A stretch of 37,201 nucleotides of DNA from Agathobacter sp. (GCA_017481285.1 JAFUPI010000040.1:1-37201); one strand, 5' to 3'. Numbered from the stretch's first letter, positions 8,145-16,677 are shown. Notes: generated by a model not told the origin, from the letters alone. Program-made: numbers and translations.

Positions 8145-9266
8145 CTACAAAAATCGATATTTCACATCAGCAAATCTTACAATATCACCTGGCGACAGCA
8201 TTCTTTGTTCCTTATAATGAAGCATTTCGTCATTCACAAAGGTTCCATTTGTGGAGTTCATATCCTCGACATAATACTTTTGGTCAAAATATTCGAACCT
8301 GGCATGAAACTGACTAATGGTTTCCCTGTTAATAAATAATTTGACCCTAGAACTTTTCCCTAGAATACAACTTCCCTTTGCCAGTTCAAAATCCGGATAA
8401 TCCAGCATCCCCTCATATATGAGTACGCCTCTTGCTTCCCCTGACGAAGCCGCAAGACAAATGGTGGGATGAATACTTCCTTCCACTTTTTCCTGATGTT
8501 CTTCTGGGTATACCACCATTGGAATCTGCTCCTTATTTTCTTTTTTGCTCCGAAGAATCTCTTTCGCCCGCTCCAGTAAACCCCAAATTTTCTTCTCTAT
8601 CTCTCGAAATAGGTCCTCTTTCCCATCGCTTGATGCATCTACATATTCCATTATTTCTTCTTCCTCTGCAGTTGCTGGCATCTCTGAAAACGGCAGTGTT
8701 TCCTGTTTCGTTTTTTCTGTCACTCTGCTGCTCAAAACCGCCTGTTTTAAGTCTGCAATACTATATCCCTCCGACAATATCAAACTATAAATACCGTATG
8801 CCTGATGTACGCTATCTTTGTCTCCGTGGTTTAACTTCGTCAACAAATACTCCATTAAGTGCCGCAATTCATCCAGAAAATTGCCTTGCACATCTGGATA
8901 CAAAATAAATGAGATTTCCTCCCCCGAATGATTTAAAAAAATAAGCTCCGGATCCAATACCAGACAACGACTATCCATTAAATTCCACTCTAACATTTCA
9001 AGCTGACTACAAATACGCAGAACTAATGTCTCAAAAAGTCCCTGATTTATCTCATGCACTTTACAATACGCATCCAGCGCCTGCCTTCCTGAAATGTTAT
9101 ACCAATACTGTCCCGTTCCATTCACATAACATTTTTCCATAGGAAGAATGCCCTGATAGGTCTTTCGTAACATTAATTTTTCATCCAATCCCGATTTCTC
9201 CACTGCAGGAATTTTCATATAACTTTTATTTACATCTCTTTCGTATGAGATCTCATGATGCATCAT
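8145..9266 (-). CDS. FHA domain protein of the Tad locus (DUF6382-like N-terminus)
   Basis: A 373-residue cytoplasmic protein. The N-terminal 170 residues resemble the DUF6382 domain that I associate with Clostridia Tad loci. A charged linker with a helix (about 225-255) follows. Residues 300-373 are a clear forkhead-associated domain: LGKSS, TISQFHARF with the phosphothreonine-contacting residues, and NSTNGTFVN. FHA domains bind phosphothreonine peptides, so this protein should read the output of a Ser/Thr kinase. The chosen ATG (9264-9266) sits seven bases after AAAGGAG and overlaps the TadE-like gene by 14 bases; a longer reading frame to 9383 has no such site. A kinase is encoded at 20101-21453 on the other strand. 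Confidence 0.82.
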   Translation of the reverse strand: MMHHEISYERDVNKSYMKIPAVEKSGLDEKLMLRKTYQGILPMEKCYVNGTGQYWYNISGRQALDAYCKVHEINQGLFETLVLRICSQLEMLEWNLMDSRCLVLDPELIFLNHSGEEISFILYPDVQGNFLDELRHLMEYLLTKLNHGDKDSVHQAYGIYSLILSEGYSIADLKQAVLSSRVTEKTKQETLPFSEMPATAEEEEIMEYVDASSDGKEDLFREIEKKIWGLLERAKEILRSKKENKEQIPMVVYPEEHQEKVEGSIHPTICLAASSGEARGVLIYEGMLDYPDFELAKGSCILGKSSRVKLFINRETISQFHARFEYFDQKYYVEDMNSTNGTFVNDEMLHYKEQRMLSPGDIVRFADVKYRFL

Positions 9267-9480
9267 CTTCCATCTCCTTTCGTACCTCATCCAGCATTTG
9301 ATAGCCATAAAATTCTTTGACAATATCCAACTCCTGTAATGCCTCACAAACCTCTCTCTGCTTACTTTCCTGCCAAAAATCAATGGCGATTTCTAGTGTT
9401 TGAAACAGCATAAATAAAATGATCGGAATATATATTGCCGCTTCTACTGTATAACTCCCCTTTAATCTTTTCTTTTTCAT
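9253..9480 (-). CDS. TadE-like minor pseudopilin
   Basis: A 75-residue protein with a prepilin-type leader: a basic N-terminus (MKKKRLKG) is followed by SYTVEAAIYIPIILFMLF, giving the glycine cleavage point, glutamate at +5 and a hydrophobic helix. TadE-like proteins are minor pseudopilins of the Flp/Tad pilus. The start at 9480 follows AATAGGAG. Its ATG overlaps the prepilin peptidase stop by four bases. It is shorter than classical TadE (about 150 residues), so it may be a reduced form made of just the helix and a short charged extracellular part. Confidence 0.78.
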   Translation of the reverse strand: MKKKRLKGSYTVEAAIYIPIILFMLFQTLEIAIDFWQESKQREVCEALQELDIVKEFYGYQMLDEVRKEMEDDAS

Positions 9481-9908
9481 ATTGTCTTTTCTCCTATTCG
9501 TATCATGCACTCAAGTCCATATGCTATGCCCAAAAAAGGGATAAAAGGAATACGATAATTTCCCTTTTTGCGAAATACGGTCAACAAAAGCAACGCGACG
9601 ATTCCTGCGATGAAAAAAGCCAGCATTCCTACGGAAATCAATTGGGAAAGTGGTAAATAAATACCCATTACCAGCAAAACAATACCATCACCATATCCAA
9701 TCGTTTCCTTTGTCAACCATGAAAAACAGATTGATAAAACCCCCGGCAAACAGGAAAAAAATACATCTAATATTATTCTCTCTTCGACAATACATATTAC
9801 GATTCCTATCATACCGCCAAGAACGGAAAACCAGAGAGGGATTTCTTTCCATTTGAAATCCATGTATCCCTGTATCCCAAGCCAAACTCCTAATATTATC
9901 TCTTTCAT
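9477..9908 (-). CDS. tadV: Prepilin peptidase (A24 family, TadV/CpaA type)
   Basis: Membrane aspartic protease that cleaves the leader of Flp pilin and pseudopilins at the conserved glycine. The 143-residue protein has about five or six membrane helices and the two catalytic aspartates, D17 in GYMDFKWKEIP and D74 in the IGYGDG motif. It lacks the N-terminal methylase half of PilD-type enzymes, as is usual for TadV/CpaA. The ATG at 9908 overlaps the upstream stop by ATGA, and its own stop overlaps the next start the same way, which indicates tight coupling. Likely substrates in this operon are the proteins starting at 12362, 10744 and 9480. Confidence 0.85.
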   Translation of the reverse strand: MKEIILGVWLGIQGYMDFKWKEIPLWFSVLGGMIGIVICIVEERIILDVFFSCLPGVLSICFSWLTKETIGYGDGIVLLVMGIYLPLSQLISVGMLAFFIAGIVALLLLTVFRKKGNYRIPFIPFLGIAYGLECMIRIGEKTI

Positions 9909-10744
9909 AAGCCATAACAAAAACTACACGGCCGTCGTTCCCCGATATCTTCTATCTTTATCTTCTCTACCATTCTTTTAATCGCACTACATGCAATATC
10001 TTTATGATACAGAGAACCGTAATCCGTATAATAAACCCTTTCTTTTTTACTATCCTTCCACTCACACCTGGTACATTCGTAGTATTTTTGTCCATTCTCT
10101 CCACGTAGGTAAGGAATCCTGTCTATTGTAGTATCTTGCACAGATAAATTGATGGAACGACAGGACAAATTCACATGATATACCGTTCCATATGTGGTTA
10201 CATAGACATAATCCCCCTCTTCTTCCATCGGTCTGTCGCCAACCCATTTTCGGAAGTAGTTCTGGCTGGATAATTTTATTTCACCAATTCCCAAACAGGA
10301 AAACGGTAACTTCACCACATATTCTGCGCGTAAAATAATTTCTTCGTCCCCAAACTCTGACTTCCACAATGCAATTCCCCATGCACCATGCTTTATGTTC
10401 TTCTCAATTAGCGAATTATCACCTAAAGCATATAGCAGATATGCCTCTGCCGATAAAAATAAGGCCTCTTCGGAATCAACAATACTACTCTCTACTGCTG
10501 TTTTTCGCCCCGCGTACAACAGTGCTTCGTCCACCTCACATTGAATCTCTAAAATTGTAAAAAACGATAGCATTGTCACCAAATATGCTGCAAGTAATGG
10601 TATCACAACCGCTGCTTCTAAGGTGTATGATCCCTTCCGGCAGATACAAAAGGATGCTCTTTGGATTTGTTTGGGTATTATATACGCACGTCTATGGGGA
10701 GAACGCGTTTTTTGTTCGGATTGAAAAAAGGTCCAAAGAGACAT
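9905..10744 (-). CDS. TadE-like pseudopilin with two Cys-rich C-terminal repeats
   Basis: A 279-residue protein with a long basic leader (1-38) ending in CICRKG, then SYTLEAAVVIPLLAAYLV: glycine 38, glutamate at +5, hydrophobic helix, as in TadE/TadF pseudopilins. The exported part ends in two related units. Residues about 178-229 contain VYVTTYGTVYHVNLSCRSI and end CTRC; residues about 235-279 contain VYYTDYGSLYHKDIACSAI and end CSFC. Each has the pattern tyrosine-histidine, four residues, cysteine, then a distal CxxC, which suggests one metal (zinc) site per unit. The start at 10744 clears the upstream gene and has AAAGGCAGG ahead of it. Function beyond pilus assembly is unknown. Confidence 0.75.
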   Translation of the reverse strand: MSLWTFFQSEQKTRSPHRRAYIIPKQIQRASFCICRKGSYTLEAAVVIPLLAAYLVTMLSFFTILEIQCEVDEALLYAGRKTAVESSIVDSEEALFLSAEAYLLYALGDNSLIEKNIKHGAWGIALWKSEFGDEEIILRAEYVVKLPFSCLGIGEIKLSSQNYFRKWVGDRPMEEEGDYVYVTTYGTVYHVNLSCRSINLSVQDTTIDRIPYLRGENGQKYYECTRCEWKDSKKERVYYTDYGSLYHKDIACSAIKRMVEKIKIEDIGERRPCSFCYGL

Positions 10745-10761
10745 CCTTTTATACCTGCCTT

Positions 10762-12198
10762 TCAGTAATAACCATAGTTCGCGGTTGCGGAAACCGCATA
10801 TTTCCATCGCTCTTCTGCATCAATCATGCGTAAAAATGGGAAAACTGGTTGATAGGAATACGAGATTTGGACACTTGCCTGCGTAAGAAGCAAATCCATT
10901 TGAAAAGATACATCTTGATAGGTTTTCCGTATCGTGGCTTCCTGTACACTCATTGTTCGCATTGCCAGCGTCTGCTCATTTTCAAGTAATAAAAGAACCC
11001 CTAAATAATTTTCGTAATTAAGCCCCCAGCTACTTTCCTTTGCCATTCCAAACCCGTTTGTGATTTCACTCATATTAAACAATTCGGAGGTCCAGGTTTC
11101 CTCACTCTTTAGCAACGCAATCCTTTTCCCTGCCAAAAGTGCCCGCACATCTAAAATACTTTCTGCCAGTGCCCAGGCCGTTAGGATTCCGATTTTTACC
11201 ACTTCTAACAAAACTGGATTTAGCGAAGCACCAGCTATAAGAGTCGCCGCAGCCTCCGCCTGTGCCATCTTCTCAGGATTTGACAATAAATATAGGAAGT
11301 TTGCGGCTTCTCGAATGGTTAACAATCTTGTAGCTACCACCTTCAAATTTTCGATATCACTGGGTTTCTGTCCAATCAAATACTCTAATTCATAGGCCAA
11401 AGCCCTGCCCTCCTGAACATTTTGAAAACTCGACAAATATGTCAAAAGATACTGCTGTAGCAGAATCCTCTCCTGCCAGCCAATACTGGTATCCACATAG
11501 TTCTTTCCGGTCTTCAATGTCCGCTCTAGCAATCCATCGCTAAAATCCTGCTCTGCATTTGACAGCTTCTCTGTATCTTTTATTACCAGCTCCAAAATTC
11601 CAAGTTTCTGCCAGTTTTTTGCAGCCTCTAAAATGGCTTCCACATCTACTGCGGCCTCTTTTGTCGCGGTTGTTTCAAAAGAGTTTGTCCTACTTGGTAC
11701 ATCTGTATTTTCAATTTCTTTCAAAGCTGTTCCAATATCCGATAAATCCATTTGATTTGAATCCATAAGATGCTTTATAGCATCATACTGGCTATATAAT
11801 TCCTTTGCAGTTTCATAAAGAAGGTTATCTCTCATATAACCAGCGACACTTCCAATAAAAACACGACCTTCGCCATCCGTAATAAGGGTATAACTTTTTG
11901 TTGCTATTTTTTCGGTATTTAACCGTAAAAAGTTTGTCCCTCTGCCAGTTCTACCATCGGCTGCCTTCTCCACTTGCTCACCCATCAGAGTTTCATTCGT
12001 CCCTAGCAAATGGTACTTTTCCCACAAACAGGTATTATAATTTGCAAATACAGACTCTAGTGCTGCCTTCGTCTGCAACTTGGCAAACCTTTGCAACTCT
12101 TGAAACCGCGTTCCTTCCAACATTGCAAAGAGAGCTGCGGTAATCAATAGAAGAGAAATTAAAGAGAAAATCGTAATGCTTCCTTTTTCTCTCTTCAT
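10762..12198 (-). CDS. DUF5702-type TadG-like pilus protein
   Basis: A 478-residue protein starting MKREKGSITIFSLISLLLI: a short basic leader, a glycine before a hydrophobic helix, but no glutamate at +5, so cleavage by the prepilin peptidase is uncertain. The exported remainder is largely alpha-helical with many charged heptads (AKLQTKAALES..., YDAIKHLMDSN...) and a hydrophobic stretch near residues 310-345 that could be a second membrane segment. Clostridia Tad loci carry such DUF5702 proteins in the TadG position; the family name is from memory. The ATG follows CAGGAGAAG and starts two bases after the flp gene ends. Role probably structural or in anchoring. Confidence 0.72.
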   Translation of the reverse strand: MKREKGSITIFSLISLLLITAALFAMLEGTRFQELQRFAKLQTKAALESVFANYNTCLWEKYHLLGTNETLMGEQVEKAADGRTGRGTNFLRLNTEKIATKSYTLITDGEGRVFIGSVAGYMRDNLLYETAKELYSQYDAIKHLMDSNQMDLSDIGTALKEIENTDVPSRTNSFETTATKEAAVDVEAILEAAKNWQKLGILELVIKDTEKLSNAEQDFSDGLLERTLKTGKNYVDTSIGWQERILLQQYLLTYLSSFQNVQEGRALAYELEYLIGQKPSDIENLKVVATRLLTIREAANFLYLLSNPEKMAQAEAAATLIAGASLNPVLLEVVKIGILTAWALAESILDVRALLAGKRIALLKSEETWTSELFNMSEITNGFGMAKESSWGLNYENYLGVLLLLENEQTLAMRTMSVQEATIRKTYQDVSFQMDLLLTQASVQISYSYQPVFPFLRMIDAEERWKYAVSATANYGYY

Positions 12199-12200
12199 TT

Positions 12201-12362
12201 TTATACTTCTCCTGCAGATTCTATAATTGTGTCAAAAATATCCATAACCAAATTAATCAGCTGTTCCTTAAAAATCAGCGTAATTGCAATCAATATTACT
12301 AGCAACAATAGCATCTCTACCACTGCTGCACCTTTTTGATTCTTTACTAATTTTTTATACAT
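12201..12362 (-). CDS. flp: Flp-type major pilin (53 residues)
   Basis: A 53-codon gene translating to a leader MYKKLVKNQKG followed by AAVVEMLLLLVILIAI, then a short polar tail ending IIESAGEV. The glycine-11 cleavage point, glutamate at +5 and the single hydrophobic helix are the hallmark of type IVb Flp pilins. It lies exactly where the pilin is expected, between tadC and the TadG-like gene, with AGAAAGGAAG upstream of its ATG. At this size it is easily missed by gene callers. After cleavage the mature pilin would be 42 residues. The absence of a tyrosine after the glutamate differs from the Gram-negative Flp consensus. Confidence 0.85.
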   Translation of the reverse strand: MYKKLVKNQKGAAVVEMLLLLVILIAITLIFKEQLINLVMDIFDTIIESAGEV

Positions 12363-12386
12363 TGTATTCCATCTTCCTTTCTGTTT

Positions 12387-13589
12387 TTATAGTTGAAAGC
12401 CAATTAATGCAGGCATCATAACAATTCCCATTACAACCATCATCATAAGCATAAGCGGCATCATCATTTTCGTAGAAGCCTCTTCTCCCATTTTCTTTGC
12501 GTATAGAATCTTTTTTTCAAATGCGAGCCTGCTTTCTTCTTCCAAACGGATACAAATTCCTTGTGTTCCCTTTTCCAAATTTCCCAGTAAAATGCGCATC
12601 AGCTTATGATAACAGGATGCTGGAATTTCCTCTGTAAACTGGTGATATGCTACTCGTTCACTTTCTCCCTCTGCCAAACGACGATTCATACGAAGGATAG
12701 CCTCATAAACAGGACGTTCTTTTGTCATTTCGCGCTTTCTTTTGAAACTATACTGGGAAGCAATTCGATTCCAAGCTTGTCGCGTGGTCATTCCTGCACC
12801 CAGCAGAAGCGACAACTGACTTACAATATCTGGATAATCCTTCTCCATCTCCAAGAGCTTTTTCTTTTCCTCCTCGGCATGTCTCCTTGCTGATACCACC
12901 CAAAGTAGCACTAGTGCAAGAACTTCCAGCAGCAATATTTGTGGTGTAATATATTCCTTTTTTTCAGACCAGATTAGGGATATTCCATCCATCTCTGTTG
13001 GTAGTTGTATCTTTGTACTTCCCTCCTGCACCATTTGTTCCTCTATCCATGCTTCTATTTGCTGTAGTATCTGTTCTTCTTTCGATAATTCGGGAGCTTC
13101 GAGCAGGAAAGAAAAGGTATATATCTTTTCGTATGCACCACAGGTAAGCTCAACCTGTGCCTGTATGATATTTTCCCCTTCTTCTAGTTTCTCGATATAA
13201 ACCTTACCTTCTGGGTCAATAAGTCCAAAGGGTTGAAAATTCCAATCCGCATCCACAATTCCGTCAAAATAAGATTCGTGCAAAGGTACTTCTGTTTTTA
13301 CCTGACTAAAATCCCTGTCTATCAAAGCAATAGTATCCTTAAAATATGCTTCAGCTTCCTCCTTCGTCGGATTTGCTGGTAAAACTTCCAAGGAATATTC
13401 ATAATCCTCTATGATTTCCTCAATATCCAGTTGCAACTGAAGGCTTTTTTCTTCCCCATTCAGTGCTTCTCGTTCGACTACACCATCTTTTAACATGTCG
13501 CTTTTTGTGACATCCGCAACCACCGACACCACCAATAGAACAAAAAAAGCTGCTATAATTTTTGTTTTATCTGCAAATTTCTTCTTCAT
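12387..13589 (-). CDS. tadC: TadC-like inner-membrane platform protein with an inserted ectodomain
   Basis: A 400-residue protein. Residues 240-400 form a type II secretion F-type domain (AGMTTRQAWNRIASQY, then a glutamate-rich helix and the terminal methionine-rich membrane helix), as in TadC, the platform that couples the TadA motor to pilus growth. Unlike ordinary TadC, the N-terminus has a membrane helix at about 10-27, a soluble stretch of about 185 residues that should lie outside, and a second helix at about 214-233. The soluble part has beta-rich segments (EGENIIQAQVELTC, EKIYTFSFLLEAPE) reminiscent of an immunoglobulin-like fold. The start at 13589 overlaps the tadB stop by ATGA. Confidence 0.82.
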   Translation of the reverse strand: MKKKFADKTKIIAAFFVLLVVSVVADVTKSDMLKDGVVEREALNGEEKSLQLQLDIEEIIEDYEYSLEVLPANPTKEEAEAYFKDTIALIDRDFSQVKTEVPLHESYFDGIVDADWNFQPFGLIDPEGKVYIEKLEEGENIIQAQVELTCGAYEKIYTFSFLLEAPELSKEEQILQQIEAWIEEQMVQEGSTKIQLPTEMDGISLIWSEKKEYITPQILLLEVLALVLLWVVSARRHAEEEKKKLLEMEKDYPDIVSQLSLLLGAGMTTRQAWNRIASQYSFKRKREMTKERPVYEAILRMNRRLAEGESERVAYHQFTEEIPASCYHKLMRILLGNLEKGTQGICIRLEEESRLAFEKKILYAKKMGEEASTKMMMPLMLMMMVVMGIVMMPALIGFQL

Positions 13590-14302
13590 AATTTTACCTT
13601 TAATATTCTCTGAGAAAGTAGGAGCGCAACCACATATCCAGCTAAGAAAATGGTCATACAAATTACACCGAACCAATTATGATACAAAACATCCATATAG
13701 TCCCATGCAGAAAATTGTAAAAATGCTAGTAATCCCAAAGGCATCACATTCATAACCTGCTGTTCCATTTTCTTTTCCGCCACCATCACTTCAATCTGCT
13801 GCTTCGCTTCCTGCTGCTCTGTCATCTGGCTCACTGTCACATCGATAATCCTCTTCCAATTGCTTCCGCTTCGCTTCCCAAATTCCAAGAGCTCTGCAAA
13901 CTGAATAATATCTTCCAGTCTGCATCTGTAAGCAAATTCCAAAAAAAGCTTCTCTATGGGCATATTGTGGACAACTCTCTGATTCATTTCCTTTAATTCC
14001 AAATAAAATTCGGACGATGTACCATAAAGCAATCGAGTTTCTTTTTCTACTTCTTTCCATGCATTTTCCATAGACAATCCCGCCTGTAAAGAACTATTTA
14101 ACACACCGATTCCATGTAAAAATTCTTCCTGAAGTTTTATTCGGGCAGCTTCTTGGCTTGCTCTTTTGGTCTGCCGAAATACCAGCATCCAAATAATCGG
14201 AAACAAAATACCCGCCCAAAAAGAACGATAAAATAACACCATAATTGCAGCGGTGATCCCCGCAGATTTGAAGAACACCATCCCTAGCTCCTTTACGGAC
14301 AT
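13586..14302 (-). CDS. tadB: TadB-like inner-membrane platform protein
   Basis: A 238-residue type II secretion F-type protein, partner of TadC in the pilus platform. It has one or two N-terminal membrane helices (about 12-44), the soluble helical domain beginning LQEEFLHGIGVLNSSLQAGLSMENAWKEV, a phase of conserved residues (MPIEKLFLEFAYRC...FAELLEFGKRSG), and two C-terminal membrane helices. It is shorter than typical TadB (about 300) at the N-terminus. It is followed by tadC with a four-base overlap and begins three bases after tadA stops. Confidence 0.85.
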   Translation of the reverse strand: MSVKELGMVFFKSAGITAAIMVLFYRSFWAGILFPIIWMLVFRQTKRASQEAARIKLQEEFLHGIGVLNSSLQAGLSMENAWKEVEKETRLLYGTSSEFYLELKEMNQRVVHNMPIEKLFLEFAYRCRLEDIIQFAELLEFGKRSGSNWKRIIDVTVSQMTEQQEAKQQIEVMVAEKKMEQQVMNVMPLGLLAFLQFSAWDYMDVLYHNWFGVICMTIFLAGYVVALLLSQRILKVKL

Positions 14303-14305
14303 CTT

Positions 14306-15463
14306 CTACCTCCTCATCTTTACCTCTCCTACTTTTCGTAGTAAACCATCCTGATATTGATATAGTGGATTTAGCAGAATCTCGCCATCCTGCACGTCTA
14401 CCACCTCTGCAATCTCCACTACTCTACGCCTGTGGTCTCTGCCTCTTTCCAGATGAATCATAATATCAATACCCATGGCAATCTGCTGTCGGATTGCCTG
14501 CAACGGAAGCTCATTTCCCATCAGTACCATCATCTCGAGACGACTAATCATATCCCTTATGGAATTTCCATGTCCGGTAGATAAACTTCCATCGTGCCCC
14601 GTATTCATCGCCTGCAACATATCAAGAGTTTCCTCACCTCTGCATTCGCCCACAATAATTCGGTCTGGTCGCATACGAAGAGCTGTATGAATCAGCTCAC
14701 GGGCACTAATTTCATTTACCCCCTCCTGATTTCGATTTCGTGTTTCCAGACGAACCAAATTTGGCGTTTGCTGTAGCTGAAGTTCAGCAGAATCTTCAAT
14801 TGTTATTACTCTTTCATTTGGTGGTATAAATGCGGATAACGCATTTAGAAATGTGGTTTTTCCAGAACTGGTTCCGCCAGAAATAAAAATGTTATATCTG
14901 GCAACCACAATTTGTTTTAGAAATTCGGCAACCTCTTGATTTAAGGTTCCGAAACTTATCAATGCCTGCATGTCAATGGGGTCTTTTCCAAACTTTCGTA
15001 TGGAAATTGCCGAGCCATCAATTGCAATTGGCATAAGAACGATATTTACTCTAGATCCATCTTCCAATCGTGTATCTACGATGGGACTGGTTAAATTTAC
15101 AACTCGATTATGCTTTCCCACAATCTGTTGCACAACATCCTGTAATTTCTCCTCGGATGCAAAATGATACGGATGTTCCCAAAACTGTCCATTTTTCTCA
15201 TAGAAAATATGGTTTGGTCCATTAACCATAATTTCTGTAATCGTATCATCCTCCAAAAGCTCTTGCAAAACATCCAGCTTTCGTAAGGAATTGAATACTC
15301 TTTGCTCAACAAAAACTCTCTGCTGAATACTTAGGCAGTCCACATCCTTTTGGTGGGACATCTCTTTTGCGATTAACTCCTGGAGTTCCACATCTTCCAG
15401 CTCTCTGGAAAAATCCAATTGCTCCAGGACCTGACTACGAATCCTTTCACATAGTTGCTCCAT
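14306..15463 (-). CDS. tadA: TadA/CpaF secretion ATPase
   Basis: Hexameric type II/IV secretion ATPase that powers extension and probably retraction of Flp pili. The 385 residues include the N-terminal domain with ITEIMVNGP, the Walker A at 196-203 (GGTSSGKT), the Asp/His-box region ERVITIEDSAEL, Walker B IIVGECRGEE and the LSTGHGNS motif, all intact. It is the one fully canonical nucleotide-binding protein of the locus. Its start overlaps the end of the TadZ-like gene by 17 bases. Confidence 0.94.
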   Translation of the reverse strand: MEQLCERIRSQVLEQLDFSRELEDVELQELIAKEMSHQKDVDCLSIQQRVFVEQRVFNSLRKLDVLQELLEDDTITEIMVNGPNHIFYEKNGQFWEHPYHFASEEKLQDVVQQIVGKHNRVVNLTSPIVDTRLEDGSRVNIVLMPIAIDGSAISIRKFGKDPIDMQALISFGTLNQEVAEFLKQIVVARYNIFISGGTSSGKTTFLNALSAFIPPNERVITIEDSAELQLQQTPNLVRLETRNRNQEGVNEISARELIHTALRMRPDRIIVGECRGEETLDMLQAMNTGHDGSLSTGHGNSIRDMISRLEMMVLMGNELPLQAIRQQIAMGIDIMIHLERGRDHRRRVVEIAEVVDVQDGEILLNPLYQYQDGLLRKVGEVKMRR

Positions 15464-16475
15464 GATTTTGCTTCCTTTCTGCTTCCTGTCGCAGCAGTTC
15501 GCCCAACGGACCCCAACTCCATTTTTCGACTAGCGTCATTCCGTTTATTTCATGATTGAAGGCAGACGGTATTTCTATTCTTCGCATTCTTTGCAGTAGT
15601 TCTTCTTTTCCCTGACGCGATATTTCAGCCTGGAAGCTCTCCTCTCTCCATGTACCTCCTGTATCCTTGCTACATAGCATATAAATCCTCTGACACTGCT
15701 GCATCAATTCCAGTTTTCCTAAAAAAACAGAACCAAAGTTAATGATGATTTTCTGATAACCAATCTCCTGCACCAGTAACCCTATCAAGGTTTCGTATAA
15801 CTCTTGGGTTCCTTCTGCCAGACATTGATGATTTTGAACCGGGCATACATAATCCCACAAAGGCTCATGACGAATACATTCCAATATTCGGCTCTTGCTA
15901 TAATTTCCTGTTGTCGCAGCGCTTAGCAAATCCTCTAGTCCCATAGTGGCCATCCCCTCCGCCACTATGCCTAAACCGCTGTAGCTTTGCAAATCTAGCA
16001 CCATCACCTTTTGCTTTTCTCCCAGTGTCTTCCCCAGTAAAGCGACAAAAGGCATCTGATATACTTCCTGATTCAGAGAATATACACCGATGCATTCATA
16101 TGCTGTTTCCTGAAGCTGTCCCTGTGTCATGGTTTGCTCTGCCAGCAGACGCTCTAATATTTCTGCAATTTTGTATACTTCCTGATATTTTTCGGTGTAT
16201 GTTATTTTTTCTTCGACGGATTCTTTTGATTCCTCAATATTTTCTGTCAGATTTAAAAGTATCTGTCCTCTTTCTACAAATTTCGCCAGTTGGTCTGTGC
16301 TATACTCTCCAGTAATAATGACCGCATATTCTGCTGGATTTATAATTTGTAACGAATCCTGGCTCGTAAAAACATGCAGCTCATACTGGTGATTGTAATG
16401 ATTCATAAAACAATTTACAAATCGTTCCTGATACTCCAGGTCCTTCATGCAAATTGCAAGTTTTGTTTTATTCAT
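15447..16475 (-). CDS. tadZ: TadZ/CpaE-like protein with degenerate P-loop
   Basis: First gene of the Tad operon, 342 residues. Residues 1-110 look like a receiver-type alpha/beta fold (KLAICMKDLEYQERFVNCF...AVIITGEYS), as in CpaE/TadZ. Residues from 126 on resemble a MinD/ParA fold: a strand IGVYSLN in the P-loop position, a helix, then VMVLDLQSYSGLG at the switch position with D161. The P-loop segment after G130 has no GKT/GKS lysine, so ATP hydrolysis is doubtful. TadZ proteins place the Tad machine at the cell pole. Identification rests on position and fold pattern. The ATG is only four bases after GGAGG, which is close. Confidence 0.72.
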   Translation of the reverse strand: MNKTKLAICMKDLEYQERFVNCFMNHYNHQYELHVFTSQDSLQIINPAEYAVIITGEYSTDQLAKFVERGQILLNLTENIEESKESVEEKITYTEKYQEVYKIAEILERLLAEQTMTQGQLQETAYECIGVYSLNQEVYQMPFVALLGKTLGEKQKVMVLDLQSYSGLGIVAEGMATMGLEDLLSAATTGNYSKSRILECIRHEPLWDYVCPVQNHQCLAEGTQELYETLIGLLVQEIGYQKIIINFGSVFLGKLELMQQCQRIYMLCSKDTGGTWREESFQAEISRQGKEELLQRMRRIEIPSAFNHEINGMTLVEKWSWGPLGELLRQEAERKQNHGATM

Positions 16476-16522
16476 GCAACCTCCATTTTGCTTATTTGTT
16501 TACCGCGGAAACTTTGAACCGG

Positions 16523-16551
16523 ATTATAGCAACCTCGGTGGAGGCTGTCTA
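16523..16551 (-). promoter_or_regulatory. SigA-like promoter of the Tad operon
   Basis: Minus-strand TAGACA (16546-16551), 17-base spacer, TATAAT (16523-16528), about 50 bases before the TadZ-like ATG. The spacer contains a small CCTC-CACC-GAGG dyad. As no clear terminator is seen before 6016, a transcript of about 10 kb through tad, rhomboid, flavodoxin-SCP2 and HIT is possible. Confidence 0.65.
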
Positions 16552-16611
16552 TAATTTTACAATTTTTTATCTAAAATTTGTGAATATACGACGAAATTCG
16601 AGGATACGTTT

Positions 16612-16657
16612 TTGTATAGAATTCCCATTTTTTGCTTATAATTTAAAAAAGGGAATT
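16612..16657 (+). promoter_or_regulatory. Possible promoter of the DUF2508 gene with flanking inverted repeat
   Basis: TTGTAT (16612-16617) and TATAAT (16637-16642) are 19 bases apart, slightly long. AATTCCC (16620-16626) and GGGAATT (16651-16657) are perfect inverted repeats flanking the -10 box and could form an operator or a weak hairpin. The gene starts at 16678 after AAAGAGGTG. Confidence 0.45.
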
Positions 16658-16677
16658 ATTAGGAAAGAGGTGCATCT

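Noticed and set aside
9267-9383. N-terminal extension of the FHA protein by 39 codons
   Set aside because: It overlaps the TadE-like gene deeply, while the ATG at 9266 has an excellent ribosome site.
13590-13676. 29-codon N-terminal extension of TadC
   Set aside because: It overlaps the end of tadB; the ATGA junction at 13586-13589 fits the coupling seen across the operon.
16475-16551. GAGGTTGC occurs both next to the Tad -10 box and at the TadZ ribosome site
   Set aside because: An 8-base repeat including a ribosome-site core can occur by chance; no further repeat or symmetry supports a function.
16571-16598. CTAAA followed after 16 bases by CGAAATT, a possible SigD promoter for the DUF2508 gene
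   Set aside because: The -10 part matches CCGATAT poorly, and a better SigA-like box pair lies downstream, closer to the gene.
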